Assembly: GCA_036346375.1 (NCBI GenBank)
Contig: CM070515.1
Location: 7,276,423 to 7,340,422, forward strand
Reading direction: 5' to 3'
DNA from: Guadua angustifolia
Taxonomy: Eukaryota > Streptophyta > Magnoliopsida > Poales > Poaceae
Length of the DNA stretch: 64,000 nt
Shown here one piece after another: positions 46,711-58,505 of the stretch. The translations under genes were made by a program, and so were the position numbers. How positions within the stretch are numbered: position 1 is the stretch's first letter; every line of letters starts with the position of its first letter. Under the pieces are notes generated by a model that was given only the letters and a program-made list of their open reading frames with translations, did not search any database and was not told the DNA's origin.

Positions 46711-49700
46711 TCACAGCTTTGGATCAGCAACCCCTTCATTTCCTGCCAGCATCAAGTACTTGTCCTTGCGGGTGAGCATGGTGGATTCAAATCCAAGAAC
46801 CCTACCAATCTCAGCCTGCACCAAGTTGGCCATCTCGTAGTTCTCGCATCTCATGCCGTCGTTCACCATCCTGGTCGGCATCTTCTCCATGAACTCGACG
46901 TCGTAAGCCGGGCGCGGGTTCATGAAGTAGTAGAAGTGGTCCAGATACTTGGACTTGCCGGTGGAGGTGCCGTAGAACATGCCGGACCAGTTCACCAGCG
47001 CCACCGGGTAGACCTCGTCGACGAGCTCGGCAAACAGAGGGCTGAATCGGAGCAGGTATGGCTCCCGGCATGTGGTCCCCTCGGGGCAGACCACCAGGTC
47101 CCCCTGCTTCAGCGACTGCGCCATCCTCCTCCGGTCCTCGTCCCGGTTTCGGGTCAGACGAACAGTCCGGATCGGCGATAGGAGCTCGCTGACGCGGCTG
47201 ACACTGTAGGTGACGGCTGATACCTGCTTGTTCAGCATCGCCGAGACGTAGATCGGGTCGAGGAGCGTGCGGTGGTTGCACACGTAAAGGTGGCCCTGTG
47301 AGTTGTGCTGGGCAAGTGGTTCGGAGCTGGCCTCGCCGGTGGCGGACACCGGGGAGTTGATGACCCGGGTCGTGACTCCGGTCGCCGCCCCCATTGCGAC
47401 GGAAATAGAATACGGTAGGTTCACAAAGATGAGTGTTCGGAGCACGGTGAGAGGGACGGCAAGCGGGAGCCACATGAACATGGCCAGGGCGCCTTGAGGG
47501 GTAGGCCTAAAGGCCAGCCTGCCATCATGGAAGATCAAGGGCCTTGGGTACTGGTCTCTTGGCAAGGGTGACCAATGTCTCTTCTCTTCTGGAGTCACCA
47601 AGTAAACCTCCTGCAAATGAGAAGAATAACTAGATAGTATTAGGTTTCATACCCCCAATGAGTCTTGAATCTGTCCGCCCTGTAAAATAGCTTAATTTGC
47701 AAACTAAAGTGCAAGAAACACACAACTCGAGAAAGTCGAAGAAAGTTTCCAAATGTAGAAGGTAAATAATTGGTAGAAGAACTCTCTGAACTATTACAAA
47801 ATTTTGACTTGAGTCTCTCAAAATTCTTCAAAATTATTACACACGATAAAAGAGTTCTTCTGTGCTTTCTAACATAATTTTTTAAAAATAGATTCTGAAA
47901 CATCGATCCATGGTTACTGATAGTTCACTGAAATCAGCTCTTCAACTCTTCTTATTGTTTTACAACCCATGAATCTTTTTTTTTCAAGGGAACATGCCCA
48001 GATTAATCCTTGATCTCCGAAATTTTCAAATCACACCTCTATTTGGATACAAGTTTCCTTTCTGTACTCAGAATTATTTGTCATACATGACATCCTAGAT
48101 GGTTAGAATTAATGATATTGAAAGTGAAATGAAGCATATATAGCTACTGCTATGGTTCTCTTCCTCCGAGCAACAAGTATAATTGGCTTCTCAATTTTCT
48201 CCGCTGAGCATTGGAAGCTAATACTAAATTACTTGCACCATGTTATCATTTATTTAGATCTAAACAAATTAGGGTAGATCAATATATCAAATAACTCTTT
48301 CTGCGTTTTTGTTTTTTTTTTCTGGTATCGAGCTTGCAGGAGAAAGAAGCATCACGTCATTAAATTACAGTGTCTAGCTATGACCTGTTATTTCCATGAA
48401 GATCAACTAATTGCCAACTAAACAACGTGTACGAGGCACGCAGCATATATTCTTTTAGTCATTTCAGTTCAAGTTTATAAGTCCAAGCATGCTTTTTTGT
48501 CACCTTTTCGCCATCTATCTCCGATACTACGACACATGCTTTCATGCATTTATACTGAATTTTTGGGGGATTTATGTGGCTTTCAACTACCAGCAGTGGT
48601 ACAAAAATGCCTAACTAACTTGTGTAAGTAAGATGTCCCTTAATGATGGGAAGAGGCTAACTGCATTAAGTTAAATAAGATAAGAACTAATCAATATATA
48701 TGTTTTTTTCTTTTATTTTTTTGCGAAACCGTCTATATATATGTATGTGTGTCTCGTGGTCCTTCGATTTAACACCTGCCTTTGGTTCAATTATTTATTC
48801 CTAGTGTGCATGATTGATTTGTCTGTGTGGTAAGCTAGGCACCCCGGTTGCGGACTTCCAATTCCAAATATCATGCAAATTTGTTCCCTCGGGAATGATT
48901 TGTACATGTCGATATTTGTATCTCGGTATGTCGTGTGTACCTATGGGTAGATGCATAAGAATTGATTTCATGCAGAAGTAAAAACTATTAAATTTAGCAT
49001 GCATATGTTTGAAATGATGTTAAACAACCTATGTAACTAGGTGAAATAGGATGACCTTGTTTTCCTGGGGAGCGTATTTATGTATTTCTTGTTCATGATT
49101 GATGTGATTGATCTCAAGTTCTCAACTGCATGATGGTACGTATACACACCTTCTCAGCCACGTTTGATACCTTGTGATCATATTAACGATCAGCCATAGT
49201 GTTAAACTAATCAAGTAACACAAAATTCTCAAGTAACACTCATTCTCAAAAGTTTCAAGTTGCAACAGACACCCGGAAGAACCAAGGAAAAAAAGATGGG
49301 GGGAAAGACATAACGCATGCAGTATCGCTAACGACAGTCTTATAGACGAGAGTCCGTCATAATTAGTGCAATAGGCGAACCAAGCATAAATAATATCCAT
49401 GCATAGCATCTTAATTGATCTAACCTTGCAGCAGGAGTAAAGCTGGTGATCATCATGGCCAAAATAGCTTGAGCTGCTTCCAAACCCTACCATCTCTGTC
49501 CCTTCAAGCTTTGCCAGCCCTGTTCTTGCTTCAGTACTACTCCCCTTTTCCAATACACCAATATAGCGCCCTCTCACCATCTTCACCTCCCTCCCCACCA
49601 CCAGCTTCAGCCCTACATACTCCTTCAGGAATGCTTCTACCATAACCCTAGGGATCACCCTACTCACCGCTACCACCTTCTTTGCACTTCTCGCCACCTC

Positions 49701-50135
49701 AAGCCCTTCCACCCCCACATCCTCTAGGAAATGCTTTGGCAACGTGGCCCTCGCAACCCTAGCCACCTTCTCCTCCCTTAGCCCGAAGAAGCACACCATG
49801 GCCATGACCATTGATTGCGCTTCTTGAGTCAAGCAACACAACAAAGGGTAGAGGCATAGCAGGATGAGGCCTCTAAGGAAACTGCCTGCCTCTATGGCAA
49901 CAAGCATGAAGTAAGGGAAGGGAGATTGAGACCTTAGGAGCCCTCCTTCAACATCTAGGATTAGAGTTTGGTTCCGAAGGTGGTCATCGTCTTGGCACCT
50001 TTGGATGATCTTAGGATATGCAGGCGCCCTGCTCGAGCTTCGTCGGTGATGGTGCTGGGCTAGCGGATTCCCTAGCCTCCGGCGAACGAAGCGGTAGAAG
50101 GCAAGGAAGGATTTGAAGAAAGGCTTTGATGCCAT
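46711..50135 (-). CDS. Glycerol-3-phosphate acyltransferase, land-plant GPAT family
   Basis: Exon 1 is 49425-50135 and exon 2 is 46711-47610, joined in phase 0, giving 536 residues. The start is the ATG at 50135; the GTG 12 bp upstream in the same frame is not a start. The family transfers acyl groups from acyl-CoA to glycerol-3-phosphate at ER or mitochondrial membranes for lipid, cutin or suberin synthesis. The N-terminal HAD-like part has LILDVEGGLLRSQSPFPYFM at about 58-77. Its motif I has E63 where phosphatase-active paralogues have the second Asp, so an acyltransferase without phosphatase activity is expected. A hydrophobic stretch runs at about 77-103. The acyltransferase blocks are NHRTLLD (349-355), CPEGTT (412-417) and VYPVAL (from 437). 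No break is seen. Closest to the GPAT1-3/5/7 side of the family by inference only. Confidence 0.94.
47611..49424 (-). other. Single large intron of the GPAT gene
   Basis: 1814 bp, from donor AAG|GTTAGA to acceptor TTTGCAG|GAG on the minus strand. It is AT-rich, with no transposon ends or genes recognised inside. Confidence 0.85.
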
Positions 50136-50217
50136 ATATGTTTGCACTTGGTTAGCTCAATCTAATTGCAGTTTATTTGATGCAGGTTGCAAGGTGCAAC
50201 TGTAAGAGATCCTCGAT

Positions 50218-50233
50218 CATATATATATATGCA
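50218..50233 (-). promoter_or_regulatory. TATA-box candidate of the GPAT gene
   Basis: On the minus strand GCATATATATATATG lies about 85-95 bp upstream of the ATG, a suitable spacing for a TATA element with a short leader. Confidence 0.55.
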
Positions 50234-50239
50234 GCTAAA

Positions 50240-51470
50240 GCTTAGAGCTATACAGCTGGTGAAACAGTGCTGTTCAATTGTTACAAGAAAAATCAGTTGC
50301 GATGCCAAATTAGCGCACAAGTTTTGACTTGGCCCAACTATAGTTTGACATGCTAACTCCTACTTCTGCTGCTTGGTAGAAATCTGTAAAAAAATGAGCT
50401 GAGGTTACTTAAGCCTTACTCAGCAGTCAAGGACATTGATTTGCTAAGGATGGTAAACCTAAATATATGTATCCAAGTTTACCAATATATATACTGTCTA
50501 GGATAAGAGAAATCGAAAAGCAGTTGACTATAATTTTTCACTTGTAAATTGCATATTAGGGCCACTCTCTCTTGGTGAACAATATGATGCATTTTGCTAT
50601 ATCACAAGTTCACAACGTCCACTACTGCATGCCCATAATTAGAACACTCGACCTAGCAATTGTCTATATTATAGGCAAAAATTCATTTCGCTCAGGTTGT
50701 AGGTGTATCATACATGAATATTTTGTTACCCGTGTGATTTAATCTGAAGAACTATACAAAATCTGAGTGTTCTAGCCAAACCAATCCATATTCTGAAAAA
50801 AAAAACAGTATGGTAATTAATACTCTAATCATGACAGTGAAAACGAGACAAGTAATTCACCATGCTCAGAAGTCACATGATCTAACAGTGGTCAATGCAT
50901 ATCTTCATTCTGGTAATATTTTAGGCGAGTTGTGAGAAACGGAACAAGTAATATTAGTTGGTGCAGGCTCTGTTCTTTGTTTCAAGCCTGGAAGAAACCT
51001 AGCTGAGGGCGACCTATCACCTAAAAGCTAGAGACATCTAGGTACGCGTCAGCCCGTTGATCGGATATCATACATGTCTCTCTCCATTTGTTTCCGGCTT
51101 CAGTGGTTCATAAATAATTTGATTGTTTAAGCAGAGTTAAAATCTTAATTTCCTACATACTTTTGATCGTCAGGCATGTATGGAAATATATAGTTGCTTT
51201 CTCTTCCTAGCTATAAGGTTGTCCAACAACAGGTTAATGTTCTTGATCTTTGTCCCTAATTGCATATTTAAAGAATGAAATGAAAAATTAGTGGTTGATT
51301 AATTATTATTAGAAAATGACGCCATTCAGTCTGTCATACTATCTGTGCTAGTTGACTACAAGTACTATCTGGTTGTATAAATATGACGCGTGATATCCTC
51401 ATATTTCTGCAATTTTTGTAATTGCAAAAACCAATCATATATTATTTGTACCCACTGGGGTTTTGTCAAC
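50240..51470. other. Upstream spacer of GPAT
   Basis: AT-rich sequence; no gene or element end recognised. Confidence 0.5.
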
Positions 51471-51478
51471 GTCATCCC

Positions 51479-52345
51479 CAGTGGCGTATGCACCGGGGGG
51501 GCTAAGGTGGGCTGGAGCCCCACCCTTACCCCCCCTCCCCTCCCCTCCCCTCCCCCCCTAAGTTAGATAAATTTTAAAAAAAATTTGTCTACAAATTTAG
51601 AGAAACTATCGAGTTAAACAATCGGTTCAGTAAATTTTCGATAGAGTTTTTGAGATGCATTACTTATCTAGACCCAAAAGATTCATTTACAAATTTTGAA
51701 CATGGTAGGCTTCTTCGGCTTTTAGATATTTATTCAGATGATTTCTCATCATATGATCGTGTTGTTTTGGAAGCACAACTTGACTTATTCATTGATGACT
51801 TGAGAAGAGAGGAATTTTTAAATTGTGATGATCTTGCTAGTCTCGCGGTGATGATGGTTGAAGCAAAAAAGTATGTTGTTTATCCATTAGTCTATAGGCT
51901 TGTTGAATTAGTATTAGTTTTACTTGTGGGTACAGCTACAGTTGAAAGGGTTTTCTCGACAATGAAGATTATCAAGATGATTTGCGTAATAAGATAAGTG
52001 ATGATGGTTAAATGATCTCATAGTATACTACATCGAACGAGACATATTTTTCAAGATAGACATAGAAGATATTTTGTAACGTTTTCAAAACATAAAAACC
52101 CGTAAATATCAACTATCAACTGTTAAGAAGCAATGATCGGTACGTTTTTTTTCTTTATAATGTTATGTATTTATATTATATGCGACTGTTAGATAAGTAT
52201 TGGTATTTTTATATTATGTATATCATTCTGTCATGTTCTATGTTCTGAAAAAATACTATATATATTAATATATTATATATATATATATTAGTTTAGATGT
52301 TTCAATTTTAGCCCCCTCCTTTCTAAGTTTCTGGATACGCCACTG
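51479..52345 (+). mobile_element. Small non-autonomous hAT element with transposase remnant
   Basis: The left end CAGTGGCGTATGCACC is inverted at the right as TGGATACGCCACTG. The 8-bp sequence GTCATCCC flanks both sides exactly (51471-51478 and 52346-52353), the target duplication of hAT elements. The 867-bp unit contains a C-rich tract near 51528-51560 and the C-terminal end of an hAT transposase. Confidence 0.93.
51650..51997 (+). pseudogene. hAT transposase C-terminal dimerisation fragment
   Basis: The frame includes EAKKYVVYPLVYRLVELVLV and LLVGTATVERVFSTMKIIK, the C-terminal dimerisation motif of plant hAT transposases. The DDE catalytic core and BED finger are absent. A deletion or frameshift after the motif replaces the usual LRNRM segment; the expected downstream sequence (DDLRNKIS-like) continues in another frame. 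It cannot catalyse transposition. Confidence 0.85.
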
Positions 52346-52353
52346 GTCATCCC

Positions 52354-53160
52354 AATTCTGTGGAATAGATCAGAGGAGACAGGAAAAGGCGATGGAAAAA
52401 GATTGCTGCAAAGAAATGAAAGGATTTGCATGGCGGTACACATGTCTGGTGCAGTACCAAGCGATTCACATCGTTAATTGATTATATATTTTTCATGGTA
52501 CATTTGTGATCCAAGAAGTCAAGTATGTATGTATCATCACAAGTTAGCTCACAAAGGTCATCGTCCAGCTACACACTTCGTTAACTGACGAAGTACACGG
52601 AAACTTGAACTTAGCAAAGATGTTTAAACAAAGCTACACGCTAGAGCGGTACATCGCTTGTACCATCAAATTTAATCGAGGAAATTAATATTCACTTATG
52701 TAGAGTGCTACTTTTATATATAGAAGACACGGGTAGGTTTATAGGTTCTTTTTAAGGGGGTTGATATATAAACTTTATCCTAATGGCTTTATCAGAGAGG
52801 ATTGAAAAAGCACCCTAATGTCCCCAGGAGTGATTTTTTCGCCCCAAATTTCAGCATTCAATCTCATGTATTAATCAATATGAAAATTGCTACAGATATG
52901 GGAGGAAACTTTGTTCGGAGACACGCCATTTACCGTATTTTGGAGAGGAAATTACAGTCATCTCGCTCAAATTCACTATAATATACCACATTTTTTTATC
53001 ATGACATATTTTTATTACTCATATTGAAACATAAGTACTGATAAAATAGTACTATCCGTATTGGTTTCATGTAAAAGTCACATTGCTATTTTCTCCAAAA
53101 ATGAAAATATACAAGTCGTATGACTCAGCTCCCATATACTCGTGGCCCATAAACCCACGA
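52354..53160. other. Spacer upstream of the IGR-motif gene
   Basis: AT-rich; no gene recognised. Confidence 0.5.
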
Positions 53161-53240
53161 AAAAATGTCACTTACACTAAATTTGGGCCCAAACAAGCAC
53201 CCAAATCACAAGCCCATATACCCCTTAAGCCCGCCTACCC
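53149..53240 (+). promoter_or_regulatory. Cluster of GGCCCA/TGGGCC (site II-type) motifs before the IGR-motif gene
   Basis: Within 115 bp of the ATG occur GTGGCCCATAAACCC, TTTGGGCCCAAAC and AAGCCCATATACC. TGGGCC/T site II motifs are enriched in promoters of plant nuclear genes for ribosomal and mitochondrial proteins, which agrees with the product proposed. Confidence 0.6.
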
Positions 53241-53262
53241 ACGTCTCTCGTTCCTCACACCC

Positions 53263-55440
53263 ATGGCTCTCGCGTGTGCATCTCAAGTGCGCCGCCTCCT
53301 CCTCGCCGGCGCCGGAGCGAGATCCTTCCACGCCCAGCCCTACCAAGGTGTCCCGTCTCCTCCTCCGTAAGCTCTGTGGTTCTTTGGCGGTTCGTTTTGG
53401 TGATTGGAGTTGGATTCTTGCGGCGCAGCCAAGGTCGGCGTGGTGGAGTTCTTGAACGGGGTCGGGAAGGGGGTGGAGACGCACGCCGCCAAGCTGGAGG
53501 AGGCGGTCGGCGGCGACCTCCAGAGGCTGCTCGAGGCCCGCACAGTACGGATCAAGAAGCTCGGCATCCCCTGCAAGCATGTACGTTCTCACCTGGTCCG
53601 GAACGCCTTCGATTGAGTTGTTGGGTTACTCGTAGTTTAAGTGACTGCTTGATGTGGTAGTTGGTTATGTAAGTGGCTGGGTTTTCGCCCATTTCGTCGT
53701 GTAAAGGTAGGGTTTGGTTGGGTTTTGTTGTCTAAATTGTGGTGCTTGGATAGAGTCATTGGATTAGTTTGATAGTTGTAGATGATTCGTGTGTACATAG
53801 GATGACTGATCTCTCTATTTCTTCTGAGATTTGCATGAATAGATTGTTTGTATGCACTATTAACTTGTACAATGTAGTGAATTGTCGGTCTTTAAGGAGA
53901 GTTCTTGTAGTATTTTTTGATCGGAATGTAACAGATTTTTTTTCTTTAATGGGTCGATAAGAGAACATTCAAGGTAGTTTGGCGTGTTTGGAGGGTAGTT
54001 TAGTTTCTCAATTAGCTAGATGACTTAGCTAGAAATTAATTTCCCACAACTCCCCATCCCTCTTGCCAAACATGGAGATTGGGACTAAAAAGCAAACCCC
54101 CATGCCTAATCCCCCTACAAACTCCCTCCTCTAAACTCACATTCCCCTTCACAATAGTTCCCAAACATAGCATTGGGGTTAGTTTGTGGTACTTTCAGTT
54201 GAATTTGTGAGTTATTTTGCATGTATACGACTCCCTAGGGTGGACATTTCTAGATCAATCTTTTCCATGAAAACCACTAATGTTGTTTGCTCTTTTTTTT
54301 TTTGTAATTGCTTCTTTCTTTCAAAAGATAAGATATTTCAATATTGTTGTACTGAGAGGCAGGATTTTGGTCAATTTTCGGCATCAAAGTAGCATAAACT
54401 AGGTATTTCTGTCATAGTTTGTGAGTTGTAATGAACTACTCAGCACATAAATTTGATAAGTTGTAGCATTTAGTACGTTAGCATTTTTTTTAATGATTTC
54501 TGGCATGCCTAAGTGAATATGTGAGTGCTAAGGTGTCTTGAGAAATTTGAAGTGCGGAAGGATCCCGATTTTGCCTTCATGTCGTAATGAAAATGTTGAT
54601 GCCAAGAATGTGCACTTTTACTTAAGAGGTGAATCTTTGGTTTATGTGAAAAGTCCAATTTGGGCTTTACATAATATTTTGAAGTGAATGGACATGCTGC
54701 TTAATACCCGCGTGCTAAAGGAAAAATTTATGCTTTCTTGTTTGAGGTATTGGGAACCTGATCTCAATTTTGCAAACAACTTGAAGGCATATGCCATGTA
54801 ACATTATTGTTGCTAATTTCAATTATGAACCATAAGGCGTCTTCGTTTCTTCTCCAAAAGGATCACAGTTTATGGAATTTTTTAATACCTTAAAGGCAAT
54901 CCATTTGGATGATTTACGGCAAGCATACTGAGATATGTGGAGTGTTCATTTAGTTGTTCGATGTTTCCTAGGATGTGGACACCTTTGTAGGTTTATGGAT
55001 AACATTAATCACCTTCTAATCTATAACGCAAACACTTGTTAGATGCTCCAAATCTTAAGTGATACTGGTAGCAGCGCATACGCACCTGCAGACCTGCTAA
55101 AGAATACATGGTAGCCTAGCCGCTAAGCCATATATTGAGGCTGCTCGGTTACACGATCGGGTGACCGTGTGCTAACTGCTAATCGCTATTTACAAAATTG
55201 ATTGTGAGATCACACGGTGGAGTCATCACCCTAAGCATTTTTTTATTCACCAAACTACGTTCCCTTGTTTAGTTTGTCATGTTGCTAAGATATGAAAAAT
55301 TAAGTTTGGTGGAGGAGATTATTAATTTCCTTTATTTGTTTTTTTTAACTGTGATGCAGAGAAAGTTGATTTTGAGTTTTGCTCACAAGTATCGTCTTGG
55401 TCTTTGGAAGCCCCAAGCGGAACCTAGGAAAGTGCAATGA
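53263..55440 (+). CDS. IGR-motif protein, likely mitochondrial small ribosomal subunit mS41-like
   Basis: Exons are 53263-53347, 53429-53580 and 55360-55440, spliced in phase and giving 105 residues. The N-terminus (MALACASQVRRLLLAGAGAR SFH) is Arg/Ala-rich without acidic residues, as in a mitochondrial presequence. Residues 33-90 match the IGR/Fyv4 family: VVEFLNGVGKG, then IKKLGIPCKH at 70-79 and RKLILSFAHKYRLGLW from 80. In that family the LGIP...RKYIL core is most conserved; yeast Fyv4 and animal homologues are mitoribosomal mS41. The second intron (1779 bp) splits LGIPCKH from RKLIL, so neither exon alone reveals the family. The site II promoter motifs support a mitochondrial translation role, which remains inference. 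Confidence 0.83.
53581..55359 (+). other. Intron 2 of the IGR-motif gene
   Basis: 1779 bp between CAT|GTACGT and GATGCAG|AGA. A segment at about 53990-54180 with GTGTTTGGAGGGTAG and AGTTCCCAAACATAGC ends looks like a degenerate MITE. Otherwise nothing is recognised. Confidence 0.7.
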
Positions 55441-58400
55441 AGTTGGTTTGTTCTTGAAGTGTGCCCCCACATTGAAAACAATATGCTCTTATTGGACTTA
55501 AGCATGTGTGAGACATTGAACAGTTGCAATGTAATTTCAATGCCGCAATCCGAATGACGAATGATCTGGCCATGCTTTCTAGCAACCATTCGGTGGAATA
55601 TGAAAACTTTTGACTACTTGTCACATGCTTTTAGTCCTTCGTTTTTTCACTGGTGTAAAACAACAAAAACCTACAAATTACAGGCCCTCTTGATGGTTTA
55701 ACAGGTTTTGTTAAACTTTTATTATTTGTGTTTTTCTATTCCCTTCTCCTTTTTAGCTTTTGTGTTGCAGTATTCATCCTGAAAATTCTTGAGAAATTTG
55801 TCATGTTGAGTTTTGCGAAACCATAATCACTTATGTCGCTTCAAAATCATTCCGGTCATGAATTTGGTTTGCCACAGATCACGGGATCATGTTTTCCGTA
55901 AATTTCTATGCTGATAAAATGGTTCGTTTTATCAGAATGTTGTTATGGATAACAAAATAAAAATAAAATCTTAAGCATTCGATAACTCCCACCTTGTTAT
56001 TTTCGTTTCACCGATGTTGATCAAAAACTGACTCAACGAAGGATGCTAAACTTGCGAAAAATTTACAATGCAGGTTCCTCTTTCTGATTACGTTTTTTAT
56101 ACAGTTTCTATTTCTGACAATTACCTCGAATTTTTTTTTCCCAAAATTTTCATATTGATTTGGTGCTCAAAACAAAGCGATTTGTATTTTTGCACCTAAA
56201 TCATGGTTTGCAGTAGATATGTCCTGTATCGTGAATTATCTATCTACTCTCTCGGTCTCTCCCGTCACAAAAGTGTGGCATTTTTTATTTTTCAAAGACT
56301 ACAGAATGCCACTGTGACCACTAAATTTTGCTATCATATATTAAAAAAAAGTAGCAGAAAGGTAATGTCATGAAAGTATTTTTTATGATTAACTCATTCA
56401 TACCATTTTCATATATCTAAACTATACATTCTATGCATCATATTTAGTTAAAATTAATACATTTTGACTACACACGTTTAGGAAGTAACTACCTACTACA
56501 CTTGGTTCTACTGTATCCCTTCAGCATCACTTAACTAGTGTTTTTATACATTCCCTCTTAATACAAGTTATATAAATTTTAAAATAAGTGAAAAGGTAAG
56601 TCACTACCCTTAATTTATATTTTAATATTGTATCGCTTCTGCATCACTTAACTATGGTTTTTATGCATTCCCTCTTAATACAATTTGTATAAATTTTAAA
56701 GTAAGTGAAAAGGTAAGTCAGTATCTACTCTTTATTTATATTTTAATATTTGTGTAACTTTTTCTAAAAAAAATGCATACAAGCACCTAGTTTGGCAGAA
56801 GTACACCATGTCAATCTACTTGCCTACCACGCTGAGCGAGAAAACTTTAAAAAGAGTGGATATGCAATTGGAGGATAACTTCTACGAGGGTGTGTGCAGT
56901 AGTATAGACGGTGACTATATAATACACCTTATGTCATCTATAGATAGTATTAAAGATAATCTATATAATAGATTGTTTATATAACTGTCTGTAGTGATCT
57001 CTCATATAATTACTAGTCTGTGTATATATAATACAAAGCTATCTATACGGCCGTCTATTAAATAGTAGATAACATTTTTCTCTCTCCTTATTCTCTTTCT
57101 GTCACATCATCTAAAATCCTATATGATACACTCTTATAGACAATATACATATACCGTTGTATACGCTTTGAGAGTGGATAAGCATTTTGAGGATACAATA
57201 GCAGTTGGGATTGCTGGTGCCCACAGAGACGCGTACGCAGAACCTCCTACCGCACACTGAATTGGCAGATTAGTGACACTAGCAAGATATAAGATCTGAT
57301 CCTTCTGAATGCAGTAAAACTGTCGCTTAGTCATCTTTGGGTAAGACCGTGTCTTCGACGTAATCTAGGGATCTAGAGTCTACCAATCCATTTGGGCAGC
57401 GACATTCTACCAGTTTGTTTTAGAAATTTTGCGATAGATAATATAAGTAGTAAGTAGTAATAGTAAAAATCAAATTTAATCATCTATCATTCAAGGGTAT
57501 TTTAGACTTTTCCTATCCACTCATTAGGGGTATTTTAGGTTTTTCCTAATTCGTTCATAGTTTTAGATTCACTGAATAGCTGGTGATCTTCAAAGATTTC
57601 TTATTCATTCATCCGTCATTCATTTATATCATAGAATGTGTTTTACCGTACAGGACAAATAGTACGACAGAATTTTTTTATCCTTTTATCTCTTTGAATT
57701 TTACTATCAATACTACATATAGTAGTATGACTAGATCTAAATTAATTTCAACTATTAGATTTAATAAAATGGACAGCTTATATTGATTTCTACCATAGAA
57801 GAGCTCTTTTTTAAAACTTGACCACTGCATGTTTAGATCTAGCGTAAAACCTCGTTTCAGTAAATGCATCGACTCGAGTACTACTAGTAGCAGTCAACTG
57901 AAAACTTCCCACTCTATCCGCACACCACCAAAATGAACACAATAAGCACTGTGCATATCACGTCAGTACTTGGCATTATTATATCCTCGAAAATACAAGG
58001 TAGATTAGACTAACTGGCATTGTCATCGGAGAGGCCTACCCTCGACAGCAGTCACAGAATAATCCTACCGTGTCATTAATAAACAGCATTTTTCTCTTAC
58101 AAAATGCCATCACCACAGTCATGCCCATTAGTCAACATTTGTAGTTTAGAATCAGCCGAGTGCTAGTCTGCTAGAAACCCAAGATCACAGCAACTCAATA
58201 TATTTTACAGCATGATGACACCAAAAAGGCCAGGGCAGTGACAGCAATTACGGTACTCGTTTGGTAACCCGCCTACTAGCTTCACCATGGATCTCCACTC
58301 TCCAGCTTAGTCTAATCTACCTTGTGCTTTACAATTTTCATCAGAATGTCAGAACAAAATTCAGATGAGGCAAAAATAAAAATAACATGGATGACATCAT

Positions 58401-58505
58401 AGGGACGGTGTCACACTTTGGAGCTACAGAACAACTGTGAGGGCTGATAGCCGTGTTGTTCTTCTTGTAGAACTGGATGGATGTAGTCTAATGAATTTCA
58501 GTGCT
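55441..58505. other. Convergent spacer between the IGR-motif and membrane-protein genes
   Basis: No gene. At 56560-56760 a segment of about 120 bp (CATTCCCTCTTAATACAA with TATAAATTTTAAA and AAGTGAAAAGGTAAGTCA) is repeated twice in tandem. At about 56900-57160 ATCTATAGATAGTA-like inverted sequence suggests MITE debris. The last few hundred bases probably hold the 3' UTR of the minus-strand gene. Confidence 0.45.

Noticed and set aside
49122..50147. Start of the GPAT protein at 50147 and a single-exon reading to 49122
   Set aside because: The codon at 50147 is GTG; the first ATG is at 50135. Past 49425 the reading loses family similarity and a good donor site (AAG|GTTAGA) is present.
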